From: Propioniferax innocua | GTDB taxonomy: Bacteria; Actinomycetota; Actinomycetes; Propionibacteriales; Propionibacteriaceae | Assembly: GCF_006716235.1 (NCBI RefSeq) | Contig: NZ_VFOR01000002.1 | Span: 62,001-126,000, forward strand | Direction of reading: 5' to 3' | DNA: 64,000 nucleotides | Shown: positions 54,505 through 63,325 of the stretch, piece after piece | Numbering within the stretch: position 1 is the first letter of the stretch | Layout of the letters: every line of letters starts with the position of its first letter | The notes under the pieces: model-generated | What the model was told of the DNA's origin: nothing | What the model saw: the letters and a program-made list of their open reading frames with translations, nothing else | Database searches by the model: none | Position numbers and translations under genes: made by a program

Positions 54505-55495
54505 GACCGGTCTCGTCTGCGAGCCACGCCTCGATCAGGCGTCGCGCGATGGTGCCCGGGCCCGGCAGTGAGATGGGCACTCCGCCCAGAGCGACGTCGC
54601 GAGTCGTCGACTCGGCCCCGTCCGGCCATCCTGATGCTCCTCGGCCTGACGCCGCCACTGCATCGTCCTGCGCGGCGATCACGCGAGCCACCTGTTCGCG
54701 GGTGAACCAGTCGGCGTCGACGATCTCCATGTCATCGACCCGAACCCGCGTGTCGGCGGCCCGCGCGAAGTAGGCGACCATCAACGACCGCGGGTAGGGC
54801 CAGGGCTGGGAGCCGAGATACGACACCTCACGGAGACGAACCCCAACCTCTTCACCGATCTCGCGGTGCACGGCCTGTTCCAGCGATTCCCCGGATTCCA
54901 CGAACCCGGCCAACACCGATACCCGGCCTCCGCCCCACGACTTCTGATGCCCAAGCAGGATGCGGTCGTCATCGTCGAGGACGGCTGCGATCACGGCCGC
55001 GTCATTGCGCGGAAAGGTGAACCGCTCGCAGGTGTCGCACCAGCGAGCGAACCCCCCGTCGGTGACGGTGGAGGCGTTCCCGCAACCGGGGCAGAACCGG
55101 TCACGGTGGTTCCACTGGCAGATCGCGGTCGCCGCCACCGCAATATCGGCTTCCGGCCCCGGCAGCTGAGGCACTGCTGTGCGGAGCGAGATCGCAGTCA
55201 GCCCCTCGGGAAGAGCGTCCTCGTGCTCAAGGGTGGTGAACACCGCGCGGGGCTCGGCGCCCTGTTCGGCCAGCGTCCCCAAGAAGAAGTGACGCTGAGC
55301 ATCGAATGTCCCACGCGGCCGAAGTCTCGGCAGCGACGTCTGCTCGGCCATCGCGATCCGTCCAGGACCCACGGTCTGGACAAGCCAGCTCCGCGGAGAA
55401 CGCCATGAGGTGGCCAACCAGTCATCGTCCTTGCGTAACAGTTCGGCCCGGTCGAGGGCACTGGCCTCGGTCCAGATGTCTCTCCACGTGCTCAC
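54452..55495 (-). CDS. nudC: NAD(H) pyrophosphatase / RNA decapping Nudix enzyme NudC
   Basis: 347 residues. A C4 zinc ribbon (FCPGCGN and CDTCERF), the Nudix box GFVESGESLEQAVHREIGEE and the NudC-specific SQPWPYPRSLM motif shortly after it identify this enzyme, which cuts NADH and removes NAD caps from RNA. The GTG start lies 7 bases after TAGGCT, a -10-like element that includes the adnB stop codon, so it may be leaderless. Position between uvrD2 and adnB matches mycobacteria, except that recCBD stands between. Confidence 0.93.
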   Translation of the reverse strand: MSTWRDIWTEASALDRAELLRKDDDWLATSWRSPRSWLVQTVGPGRIAMAEQTSLPRLRPRGTFDAQRHFFLGTLAEQGAEPRAVFTTLEHEDALPEGLTAISLRTAVPQLPGPEADIAVAATAICQWNHRDRFCPGCGNASTVTDGGFARWCDTCERFTFPRNDAAVIAAVLDDDDRILLGHQKSWGGGRVSVLAGFVESGESLEQAVHREIGEEVGVRLREVSYLGSQPWPYPRSLMVAYFARAADTRVRVDDMEIVDADWFTREQVARVIAAQDDAVAASGRGASGWPDGAESTTRDVALGGVPISLPGPGTIARRLIEAWLADETGLSVPAQTPGSPDAPPHA

Positions 55496-55502
55496 AGGAA
55501 TC

Positions 55503-55508
55503 AGCCTA
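55503..55508 (-). promoter_or_regulatory. Candidate nudC -10 element overlapping the adnB stop
   Basis: TAGGCT on the minus strand; its TAG is the adnB stop codon. Seven bases separate it from the nudC GTG, which suits a leaderless start. No clear -35. Confidence 0.35.
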
Positions 55509-58500
55509 GCGACGACTCCTGCGGAGGAAGGTCATCAGTTCGGTGGTCGAGGGCAGTTCAGGACGCTCCGTCCGGTCGGTCCGCACATGGTGGAACACCG
55601 CGTCCACGTGCTCGAGAGGCACATCGTGGAGTTCGGCGCAGGCCATCTGGTAGAGGGCGAGCTGACCGGGGTCGGTGTTCTCCTTGGCCCCGGTCTTCCA
55701 GTCAACCACCTGATAGCGCCTGCCCTGCGGGGTGTCTTCGGTGAAGATCGCGTCGATCCGTCCGTGGACGCGCTGTCCCTCGACCACGATGCTGAACGGC
55801 TGTTCCAGCGCGAGAGGGTGTTTCTCGGCGTAACGGCCGGTGGCGAAGCACCTCGCCAGCTCGGCCAGGTCTCGCTCATCGGCGGTTTCGGGGTCCCCAC
55901 GGTCGGGCACATCGTCCAGATCCACCAGCGGGACGGTCGCGAGGCCGAGCGAGACGTAATACTGCTCCACCCATTCGTGGAAGCGTGTACCGATCCTGGC
56001 TCGGGGAGCCGGTCGCCGTGGCATCGGTCGCCGGATGTCGTCGACATATTCGCCGGTGTTCCTGCGGGCACGAAGTAGGTCACTGACAGACACCGTGTGC
56101 GGGACCGCCACCTCCGGTTCTCCATGCCGCCACCGTCGGGCCTCCTCGATGAGGCGTTCGGCATCGGCGTCCCATCCGGCGACGATCACTGCCTCGTCCG
56201 GGGTGAGGTCCACGTCATCACCAGAGGCGCCCCCACCGGCCCGGAATCGTGCCACCGCGTCGGCGGCCTCCCGACGGCGCGCGATCGTCTCCGGGTCGAG
56301 TTCGACAGGCCAGGAGACGCATTCTCCCTCGGCCTTCACCGGATTGATGTCCCCGACCTCGTCTGGTTCAACCCAGGGGCCGCGGCCTCCCTGCTCGAAC
56401 GCCACCTGCGCCACGGCTTCGAAATACGGTGATACCGCCCGTGGCTTCTTGAGGCCCTTGCCCCAGTGGTGCATCGAGACGGTCAGATGCCCCTTGGCGC
56501 GGGTCATCGCCACGTAGGCAAGACGGTCCTCGGCCAGACGCTGCTGGGCCTGAAGCTCCTTGTGGTAATCGTCCAGTGCCTGCTTCGTGGCGTCCTGAAG
56601 CTGCGGGATCGATTCGTGGTCTCCCCGGAGTTCCGCCGGAACGGCCTCGGCCCTCCTCGTCCAGTTGTCCGTCACCGAATCGCTGGGGAACACCTTCCCC
56701 ACCAAGCCCGGCACATACACGTGCGGCCATTCCAATCCCTTGGCCTTGTGGACGGTGAGGAGCTTCACCGAGTCACCATCCGATGGGGTACGGCGCTCCA
56801 GCCCGACTCCGTACTTCTCCTCGGCGTCGAACCACGCCAGCAGACCGGCCAGGGTGGCGTCGCCATCGATGTCGACGTATTCGGCCACGGCATCACAGAA
56901 GGCAAGCAGCTGCATCCGCCGATCGGACACCGCGAACTCCGGCATCGCCTCGACCTCGATGTCGACCCCGATCAGCGCGATGACGCGTCGCACCAGATCG
57001 AGCAGGGGTTCTGAGGCATGGGCGCGTAGGTGGTCCAGCTCCCGGGCCACCAGATCGAAGCGTTCCCGAGCCTCCTCGGAGTACGCGCCCGATCCGGGTG
57101 AGGCAAGGGCATCGGCAAGGCTCACCACCTCTGCCGGGTCGGCCTCCCCCACCGCCTCATCCAGCGCTTCGGCCAGATCGGGGCGATGCTCGGGCTCCTC
57201 GCCGGAGCCCTCACCGGCAGACGCAGGACCCCGAGGGGCATCCTCGACGAGCTCCTGGGCCCGGCGCCCCAACAGCGCAAGGTCGCGTGGACCGATCCGC
57301 CATCGCGGGCCGGTCAGGATACCGACCAGGTCGGGATTGGCCGTGACATCGTGCACCAGGCGCAGCATCGAGACCACATCCCGGATCTCCGGCAGGGCGA
57401 GCAATCCGCCCAGCCCGACGATCTCGGCAGGGACGTCCTTGTCACTCAGGTCATCGAAGATCGCCGCCACGTCACTGTTGCGCCGGGCCAGCACGGCCAT
57501 ATCGCCCCACCGCACACCCACACGGTCATGCTGGGCGATGATGTCGTCCACCAACCATCCCACCTCCTCGGGCGCTGTCAGGAACGACGCCGCGCGCACC
57601 ACTCCCGGTTCGGCCTCCTCACCGTCCTGCGGCACGGGACCCTCGAGGGGACGCACTGCAGCACCCGCCCTCGCTCCATTTCGATCCTGTTCGAGCTCGG
57701 CGTCGGCGCGTAGGTCGCTCGCCACCAGATTCGCCGCATCGAGAATCGCCGGAGCCGAGCGTCTGTTCACCGCCAGCGTGAACGAGGAGGCACGCGTCCC
57801 ATCCGTTGCGGGGAAGTCCTCGGGGAACTGCCCGATGTTCGCCGCCGCAGCACCTCGCCAACCGTAGATGGCTTGGAACGGGTCGCCCACGGCCGTCACC
57901 GGATGACCGTGGCCATCGTCGGGAGCTGAGCCCGAGAACAACCGCCGCAGAACCTCGACCTGAGCGGCCGAGGTGTCCTGGTACTCATCCAGCAACACCA
58001 CGGCGTGGTTCTCCCGCGCTATCCGCCCCACCACCGGCACCTCGCGTACCAGACGTGCAGCCACCTGCATCTGATCGGCGAACTCCACAACACCCAGCTC
58101 TCGTTTGAGGCTGCGGTATTCCCCCACCAGCTGCGCGAGTTCCAGCCGTTCTGCCAGGACGCCCTGCGCCGTCACCACATCCTTGTACGGCTTGCCGCCC
58201 CGTGCGGGGGGCGCCTCGGCCCACATGGCGTGCTGCCGATGCGCGTGCTCGATCACATCATCGGCGGAAACCAGATGCGAGGCCAGACCCTGATCCAGGG
58301 CGAGGAGACGCTCGGCGATGGTCTCCGGACGCAGTCCCGACAGCGCCTCCAGGCGTGTGTCGGTCCTGACCACCACGCGACCCGCCAGCCGATACCGAGT
58401 GGCGTCGGTGAGCATGGTGACGTCCCGTTCCACGCCGATCCGCAACCCATGCTGGGCAACGAGGTCCGCCGCGAACGCGTCATAGGTCATCACCACCGGC

Positions 58501-58832
58501 TCTCCGACCTCATCGACGCCGGTCCACTCTTCGGGTCCCGGAGCGAACGACGGCCCCAACCCAGCACGTTCGAGCGATTGTCCAACACGTTGGGCCAGCT
58601 CACCGGCGGCCTTGCGCGTGAAGGTGAGCCCCAGCACCTGTTCTGGCCGAACCATCCCGGAGGCCACCAGCCACACGACGCGGGCCGCCATCACCGCTGT
58701 CTTCCCGGCCCCCGCCCCGGCGATGATGACGCCCGGTTCGAGCGGTGCCCGGATGGCGTCCATCTGCTCATCGCTGAACGGAATCCCCAGCAGACGCCGC
58801 ACCTCGTCGCCGTCAACCTCTCGGCGGTTCAT
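55506..58832 (-). CDS. adnB: UvrD/RecB-type helicase-nuclease, AdnB
   Basis: 1108 residues, close to the 1101 of M. tuberculosis AdnB. Walker A IIAGAGAGKTAVMAARV (about 35-51), LLDEYQDTSAAQVE, QAIYGWRGAAAANIG, TVHKAKGLEWPHVYVPG and YVAMTRAKGHLTV show an intact SF1A motor. The C-terminal nuclease has GTRFHEWVEQYY, GRIDAIFTED and QVVDWKTGAKENTDPGQLALYQ. With AdnA it resects double-strand ends. The ATG overlaps the adnA stop as ATGA. Confidence 0.93.
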   Translation of the reverse strand: MNRREVDGDEVRRLLGIPFSDEQMDAIRAPLEPGVIIAGAGAGKTAVMAARVVWLVASGMVRPEQVLGLTFTRKAAGELAQRVGQSLERAGLGPSFAPGPEEWTGVDEVGEPVVMTYDAFAADLVAQHGLRIGVERDVTMLTDATRYRLAGRVVVRTDTRLEALSGLRPETIAERLLALDQGLASHLVSADDVIEHAHRQHAMWAEAPPARGGKPYKDVVTAQGVLAERLELAQLVGEYRSLKRELGVVEFADQMQVAARLVREVPVVGRIARENHAVVLLDEYQDTSAAQVEVLRRLFSGSAPDDGHGHPVTAVGDPFQAIYGWRGAAAANIGQFPEDFPATDGTRASSFTLAVNRRSAPAILDAANLVASDLRADAELEQDRNGARAGAAVRPLEGPVPQDGEEAEPGVVRAASFLTAPEEVGWLVDDIIAQHDRVGVRWGDMAVLARRNSDVAAIFDDLSDKDVPAEIVGLGGLLALPEIRDVVSMLRLVHDVTANPDLVGILTGPRWRIGPRDLALLGRRAQELVEDAPRGPASAGEGSGEEPEHRPDLAEALDEAVGEADPAEVVSLADALASPGSGAYSEEARERFDLVARELDHLRAHASEPLLDLVRRVIALIGVDIEVEAMPEFAVSDRRMQLLAFCDAVAEYVDIDGDATLAGLLAWFDAEEKYGVGLERRTPSDGDSVKLLTVHKAKGLEWPHVYVPGLVGKVFPSDSVTDNWTRRAEAVPAELRGDHESIPQLQDATKQALDDYHKELQAQQRLAEDRLAYVAMTRAKGHLTVSMHHWGKGLKKPRAVSPYFEAVAQVAFEQGGRGPWVEPDEVGDINPVKAEGECVSWPVELDPETIARRREAADAVARFRAGGGASGDDVDLTPDEAVIVAGWDADAERLIEEARRWRHGEPEVAVPHTVSVSDLLRARRNTGEYVDDIRRPMPRRPAPRARIGTRFHEWVEQYYVSLGLATVPLVDLDDVPDRGDPETADERDLAELARCFATGRYAEKHPLALEQPFSIVVEGQRVHGRIDAIFTEDTPQGRRYQVVDWKTGAKENTDPGQLALYQMACAELHDVPLEHVDAVFHHVRTDRTERPELPSTTELMTFLRRSRR

Positions 58833-61800
58833 CCGATCACCTCCGCGCCCTTCGCCGGACAGCTCGACCAGAATGCACAGTGCCTGCACGCACCACCTGG
58901 CGTCGCAGGGAAGTCCTCGTCCATGATGCGGGTGGCCGCCAGCGACAGCTTCTCGTGAACCCACGTGGGAAAGCTTCCGGCGGCGCCATCCCCCTTCACA
59001 TCATCCGGTGATGAGGCGTCCTCCGAAGGCAGGTGGGGTTGCCGATCCAGTGATTCCTGGATGCGGACGGTCGGGAAGCCGGTGGAGCCCGTCCCCACAC
59101 GCAGATAGACCAGTTCAGCCCCTGCCACGCGCCGTTCACCTCCGGTGTGGTCGTCGAAGGCCCCCTGTTGCACCGCGAGTTGGTACACCCCGAGCTGTTC
59201 GTGGCCCGGCACCTCAGATCTGCCGATCGCCGTGCGTCCCGTCTTGAAGTCGATGACCCGCAGCGCCCCGTCCGGATCCTGTTCGAGTCGGTCGACCTTG
59301 CCGCTCAGCATCACCTGATGACTCCCACACTGCACCGGTACCCGAAACTCGAGCTCGGTGCCGAGCAGGGTCCCGGTGCGCTCACGCCGCCACCGCGCGA
59401 ACCGTTCCAGTCCGGCTTCGATCTCACTTTGTTCACGCTCCGCGAGCTGGTCGGAGGCGAACGTCAAGCGCCCCCACACGGCGTCAAGATGCGCATGCAG
59501 TTCCTCGATATCGAGGGTTTCGGCATGTTCCAGCAGCGCATGGACCACGTTGCCGGTGTTGGCCGCCGCCGACCGCCCCATCTCCCCCTTCGCCCGACGG
59601 GACAGGAACCATTGCCGCGGGCACGCCAACAGTGCGCTGAGAGTGGACGGGCTGATCGACACCGGCCGGCCGGGGCCGATCAGAGGGTCCTGCGCCCGTG
59701 TCAACTCGCGCATACCCCACCATGACGCCGGGTCGGCGCCGGGCGCCACGGGACGCCCATCCTCGTCACCGGCGTCGGCGAGACGAGCCAGTCGTGCGGC
59801 TGCTGCCTGGCGCAGGCCCGGCGTTTCCTCGGGGTCCGACGCCACCCGGCGCAACTCGGCCACCAAAGCGCCCAAGGCCAGGGGTCTGGTGGGACGACCA
59901 CGCACATACCGGGGTTCGACCCCCAACTCGTCGATGAACCGCGAGGGCTGCTCGGGCTCATCCTCGGTGCTCTGCACCGCCGTCACCACCAGTCGGCGGC
60001 GGGCCCGGGTGACCGCCACGAAGAACAGGCGACGTTCCTCGGCGAGTCGTTCGGTCACCGAAGCCGGATCCGCGAGCCCGAACACCGGCCCGTCGGCTCC
60101 GGGCAATGTCCCCAGCCGGTCCGCCTCGAGAAGCGACCCCTGACGTCGCAGGTCGGGCCACGCCCCGTCCTGGACCGATGCGACCACGACGAGTTCCCAC
60201 TCGCGTCCCTTGGCGCGGTGTGCCGTCATCAACCGGACACCGACACCACGCACATCACCTTCACGCTGGGTGTCGGCGGGGATCTGCTGTGCCTCCACCT
60301 CGGCGAGGAAGGTCTGGAGATGACCCCGGCCCGGCGTCTCTGCCGACCTCTTGGCCAGATCGAACAATGCGACGACAGCATCGAGGTCCCGGTTGGCCCG
60401 GTCCGCGCCCTCCAACCGGCCCTGGTGCAGAGCAGCACGCCGGAGGTCATCCGGCCACGTGGTCCCGCGCCACAGCTCCCACAACACATCCTCGGCATGT
60501 GCTCCCCCCTGCCCGAGCTCATGGGCGCGTCGTAGCAAGCGCCCCAGGGCGACAGCCCTCGCCACCGCACGGGGTGTGGTGCCCATGGCATCGATCAGGT
60601 CTGTGCAGGCGTCAGGATCGGTGACGAGCCGGGCGATGAGTTCTGTGGAGCTCATCGACGCCTCTTCCACCGGCTCGGAAACATCGGTCCCCATCGGCGA
60701 GGTCACCGCACGCTGGGCTGCGCGCAGTCGGCGTCCGAGCCTCCGTAGATCCAACGCGTCCAAGCCGCCCAGCGGTGAGGTGAGCAGATCCGAGATCTTG
60801 TCATGCGGCACATCGGGCCACGTCATGACCGCATCGAGCGCCCACAGCAACGGACGAACCGCCGGCTCACCGGCCAGCGCGATCTCGTCACCGGCCACTT
60901 CAACAGGAACCCCGGCCGCGGTGAGGGCCCGAGCCAACCCCGGTAGTGTCCGCCGCCCGGACCGGGCCAACACAGCCATATCGGCCCAAGCGATTCCGTC
61001 ACGCAGATGCGCCTGTCGCAGCACGTCTGCGATGTGTTCGGCCTCGGCGCCGGCCGAATCACAGATGTCGACCCGGACCTCATCGGCGTCCACATCCGTC
61101 GCAGGCTCCGTGACGCGGAAACCGGCACCGTCGACTCCCGGCACCGGTCGGGGCAGTGGGAGGCGCGACGCCACGGCGGACGCGACCGCTGTCATCCCTT
61201 GGCCCAGACGATGGCTGGCCCCAAGGAGCACTGTCGGCGCCGGTTCCCCGGCGTCGGTGCCGAAGCGTTGGCAGAAATCCAGGATCGCGCGGGGATCGGA
61301 CCCCCGGAACCCGAAGATCGACTGATCCGGATCACCGGCCACCACCAGGGGCAGCTCGGTGCCCACCAGTCGCTGCAACAGCGAGACCTGGGCTGCATCG
61401 AGTTCCTGGAACTCGTCGACGAAGACCGCTCCGAAGCGTCCACGAACCGTGGCCGCGATTTCGTCATCGGCCAGCAGCAGCCGTGCACGATGCACCAGCT
61501 CGGGGTAGTCGATGGCGTTCTCGAACCCCAGAACCTCCAGGTATTCCTCCATGAAGGTTCCCGCGCAAACCCACTCGGGCCGCCCGGCCCGCTCCCCGAC
61601 CTCGGCGAGATCGGCACCGTCCATGCCCAACTGTCGTGCACGGGCGATCACGGTACGCAGCTCGGCGGCGAACGCCTGGGTGGGAAGGGCCTCCTGCACC
61701 GTCTCGGGCCACGTGACCCCCACGCCGGGCTCATCGACCGCCAGGAGCTCACGCACGCGGAACTCTTGTTGTGGCGCAGTGAGAAGCCGCGGTGGTTCAC

Positions 61801-62254
61801 CATGCCCGCCGGAATCACCCGCCAACACCTGGGGCTGACGCAGGATCGACAAACACAACCCATGCACGGTGAACACCTGCGCCATCTCGCCGGAGCGCCC
61901 ACTCCGCGCGGTGATCCGCGTCCGCAGCTCCACCGCGGCTCGCCGCGAATACGTCAGCACCAGCGGGGGCAGTGCCCCCTCACGCAGAACGCGTGCCGCC
62001 GCCTCCACCAACGCCGTCGTCTTGCCCGATCCCGGACCGCCGAGCACCAGCAACGGACCGGACGCATGCTCCACGACACGACGCTGCCCGGCTGACAATG
62101 CAGGAGCCTCACGCTGCTCCCCGGCACCATGCACCATCACGTCGACGCCATCGTCACGCGTATGGTCATCGTCACGCGTCTGGTCACCATCCACATGACC
62201 ATCGTCCACATGGCCGTGGCTCATGCGGTCGCTGCTCGCAGGTTCGGGCCCCAT
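58829..62254 (-). CDS. adnA: UvrD/RecB-type helicase-nuclease with Fe-S cluster motif, AdnA
   Basis: 1141 residues from the ATG at 62254, where GGAGG lies 5 bases upstream; longer forms would add RKND repeats. Walker A VLGGPGSGKTTALVEAA (about 70-86), FVDEFQELDAAQ, QSIFGFRGSDPRAIL and FVAVTRARRRLVV mark the motor. The nuclease has GNVVHALLEHAE and RVIDFKTGRTAIG, and four cysteines in the AddB/AdnA-type Fe-S pattern: one in LLACPRQWFL, three in CRHCAFWSSC. The N-terminal ~55 residues are rich in Asp, His and Gly and are not part of the motor. First gene of the adnA-adnB pair. Confidence 0.92.
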   Translation of the reverse strand: MGPEPASSDRMSHGHVDDGHVDGDQTRDDDHTRDDGVDVMVHGAGEQREAPALSAGQRRVVEHASGPLLVLGGPGSGKTTALVEAAARVLREGALPPLVLTYSRRAAVELRTRITARSGRSGEMAQVFTVHGLCLSILRQPQVLAGDSGGHGEPPRLLTAPQQEFRVRELLAVDEPGVGVTWPETVQEALPTQAFAAELRTVIARARQLGMDGADLAEVGERAGRPEWVCAGTFMEEYLEVLGFENAIDYPELVHRARLLLADDEIAATVRGRFGAVFVDEFQELDAAQVSLLQRLVGTELPLVVAGDPDQSIFGFRGSDPRAILDFCQRFGTDAGEPAPTVLLGASHRLGQGMTAVASAVASRLPLPRPVPGVDGAGFRVTEPATDVDADEVRVDICDSAGAEAEHIADVLRQAHLRDGIAWADMAVLARSGRRTLPGLARALTAAGVPVEVAGDEIALAGEPAVRPLLWALDAVMTWPDVPHDKISDLLTSPLGGLDALDLRRLGRRLRAAQRAVTSPMGTDVSEPVEEASMSSTELIARLVTDPDACTDLIDAMGTTPRAVARAVALGRLLRRAHELGQGGAHAEDVLWELWRGTTWPDDLRRAALHQGRLEGADRANRDLDAVVALFDLAKRSAETPGRGHLQTFLAEVEAQQIPADTQREGDVRGVGVRLMTAHRAKGREWELVVVASVQDGAWPDLRRQGSLLEADRLGTLPGADGPVFGLADPASVTERLAEERRLFFVAVTRARRRLVVTAVQSTEDEPEQPSRFIDELGVEPRYVRGRPTRPLALGALVAELRRVASDPEETPGLRQAAAARLARLADAGDEDGRPVAPGADPASWWGMRELTRAQDPLIGPGRPVSISPSTLSALLACPRQWFLSRRAKGEMGRSAAANTGNVVHALLEHAETLDIEELHAHLDAVWGRLTFASDQLAEREQSEIEAGLERFARWRRERTGTLLGTELEFRVPVQCGSHQVMLSGKVDRLEQDPDGALRVIDFKTGRTAIGRSEVPGHEQLGVYQLAVQQGAFDDHTGGERRVAGAELVYLRVGTGSTGFPTVRIQESLDRQPHLPSEDASSPDDVKGDGAAGSFPTWVHEKLSLAATRIMDEDFPATPGGACRHCAFWSSCPAKGAEVIG

Positions 62255-62329
62255 CCCACCTCCAGGATTCAGTTCCATCACGCACCCAGGGCACGGCACG
62301 GTTCCAGCCATGACGGGGGTCAGACCGAC

Positions 62330-62374
62330 GTTCTTCCTCGAGTCGTTCTTCCTCGGGTCGTTCTTCCTCAGGTC
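62330..62374. repeat. Three 15-bp tandem repeats between adnA and the YbaK-type gene
   Basis: GTTCTTCCTCGAGTC, GTTCTTCCTCGGGTC and GTTCTTCCTCAGGTC, head to tail with single-base changes, in the 200-base divergent region. Confidence 0.85.
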
Positions 62375-62442
62375 GTGGCGAACAGATGCCTTTCCTCCGT
62401 CCACGGAACATGCAACCAGAGGGGTCCGACAGATTCTCGTCG

Positions 62443-62448
62443 TACAGT
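62443..62448 (+). promoter_or_regulatory. Candidate -10 element of the YbaK-type gene (leaderless)
   Basis: TACAGT, 6 bases before the ATG, matching TANNNT. No convincing -35. Confidence 0.4.
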
Positions 62449-62454
62449 GCACCC

Positions 62455-62937
62455 ATGGTCGCCACCCCCGCCACCTTGGCCCTCGAGAAAGCCGGCATCG
62501 CCTTCCGCGTGCGTCAGTACGAGCACGATCCGGAGGCGGTCGCCCGCGGACTCCCCTACGGCGAGGAGGCAGCCGAAGCACTCGGGCTCCCCGCGGGGCA
62601 GGTCTTCAAGACGATCCTGGTCGTGGTGGATGGAAGCCCGGGCGTCGTCATCGCTCCGGTGTCTGCTCGGATCGCACTGAAACGCGCGGCACAGGCACTG
62701 GGCGGGCGACGTGCGTCACTCATGGATCCGTCCGACGCCGAACGGATCACCGGTTACGTGGTAGGGGGGATCAGCCCCGTGGGCCAGAAGCGGCGGCTCC
62801 CGACCGTGCTGGACGCCAAGGCCATGGAGTATGCTCACGTGGCGGTGAGTGCGGGACGCCGTGGCGTCGACATGGAGTTGACTCCCGCCGATCTGGTCGC
62901 GGTGACCGGGGCGACGGTGAGGGATCTCACGATGTGA
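62455..62937 (+). CDS. ybaK: YbaK/EbsC-type Cys-tRNA(Pro) deacylase
   Basis: 160 residues. Frees tRNA-Pro wrongly charged with cysteine. The conserved lysine is in VFKTILVVVDG, and GGISPVGQKRRLPTVLD is the family's glycine-rich loop. The ATG has no ribosome site, but TACAGT lies 6 bases before it, so a leaderless mRNA is likely. It stands divergent from adnA. Confidence 0.92.
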   Translation: MVATPATLALEKAGIAFRVRQYEHDPEAVARGLPYGEEAAEALGLPAGQVFKTILVVVDGSPGVVIAPVSARIALKRAAQALGGRRASLMDPSDAERITGYVVGGISPVGQKRRLPTVLDAKAMEYAHVAVSAGRRGVDMELTPADLVAVTGATVRDLTM

Positions 62938-63075
62938 ACAAATCTCCTCAATATTTGGCCCACTCCCCCTCCCGCAGTCGCAATGTCGACATTTACCCCG
63001 TACACTTCAGCATGTCGCGAAGATTCGTGGCACGCCATCCGGCGGATTTTTTTCAAGTTAGAAAGTGGGTTCTCC

Positions 63076-63279
63076 ATGCCCCAGGGGACCGTCAAGTGGT
63101 TCAACCCGGACAAGGGTTACGGATTCATCGCCAGCGACGAAGGCTCGGCGGACATCTTCGTTCACTACTCGGCCATTCAGTCGAACGGCTTCCGCACCCT
63201 CGATGAGGGTCAGGCCGTCGAGTTCGAGACCGTTCAGGGCGACCGCGGCGTTCAGGCCGAGAACGTTCGCGTCATCTGA
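63076..63279 (+). CDS. cspA: Cold-shock protein (CspA family)
   Basis: 67 residues, one cold-shock domain. RNP1 (KGYGFIAS) and RNP2 (DIFVHYSAI) are intact, with the usual start [14 protein letters not shown]. It acts as an RNA chaperone. The ribosome site is weak (AAAGTGGG). A TANNNT element, TACACT at 63001-63006, would give a leader of about 63 bases, in keeping with leader-controlled cold-shock genes, but no -35 goes with it. A 33-bp palindrome follows. Confidence 0.95.
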   Translation: MPQGTVKWFNPDKGYGFIASDEGSADIFVHYSAIQSNGFRTLDEGQAVEFETVQGDRGVQAENVRVI

Positions 63280-63292
63280 TCGAACTTCAACG

Positions 63293-63325
63293 CTGATTCA
63301 CCGCGCATGATGCGCGGTGAATCAG
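63293..63325. terminator. 33-bp perfect palindrome between cspA and the MoeZ-type gene
   Basis: 16-bp arms (CTGATTCACCGCGCAT and its complement) around one central G. It ends 46 bases after the cspA stop and includes the stop codon of the MoeZ-type gene. A bidirectional terminator is the likeliest role; no T-run follows on either strand. Confidence 0.65.

Noticed and set aside
43693-62254. Phage defence island
   Set aside because: All members are housekeeping repair genes known in actinobacteria; no restriction, toxin or phage-related genes are present.
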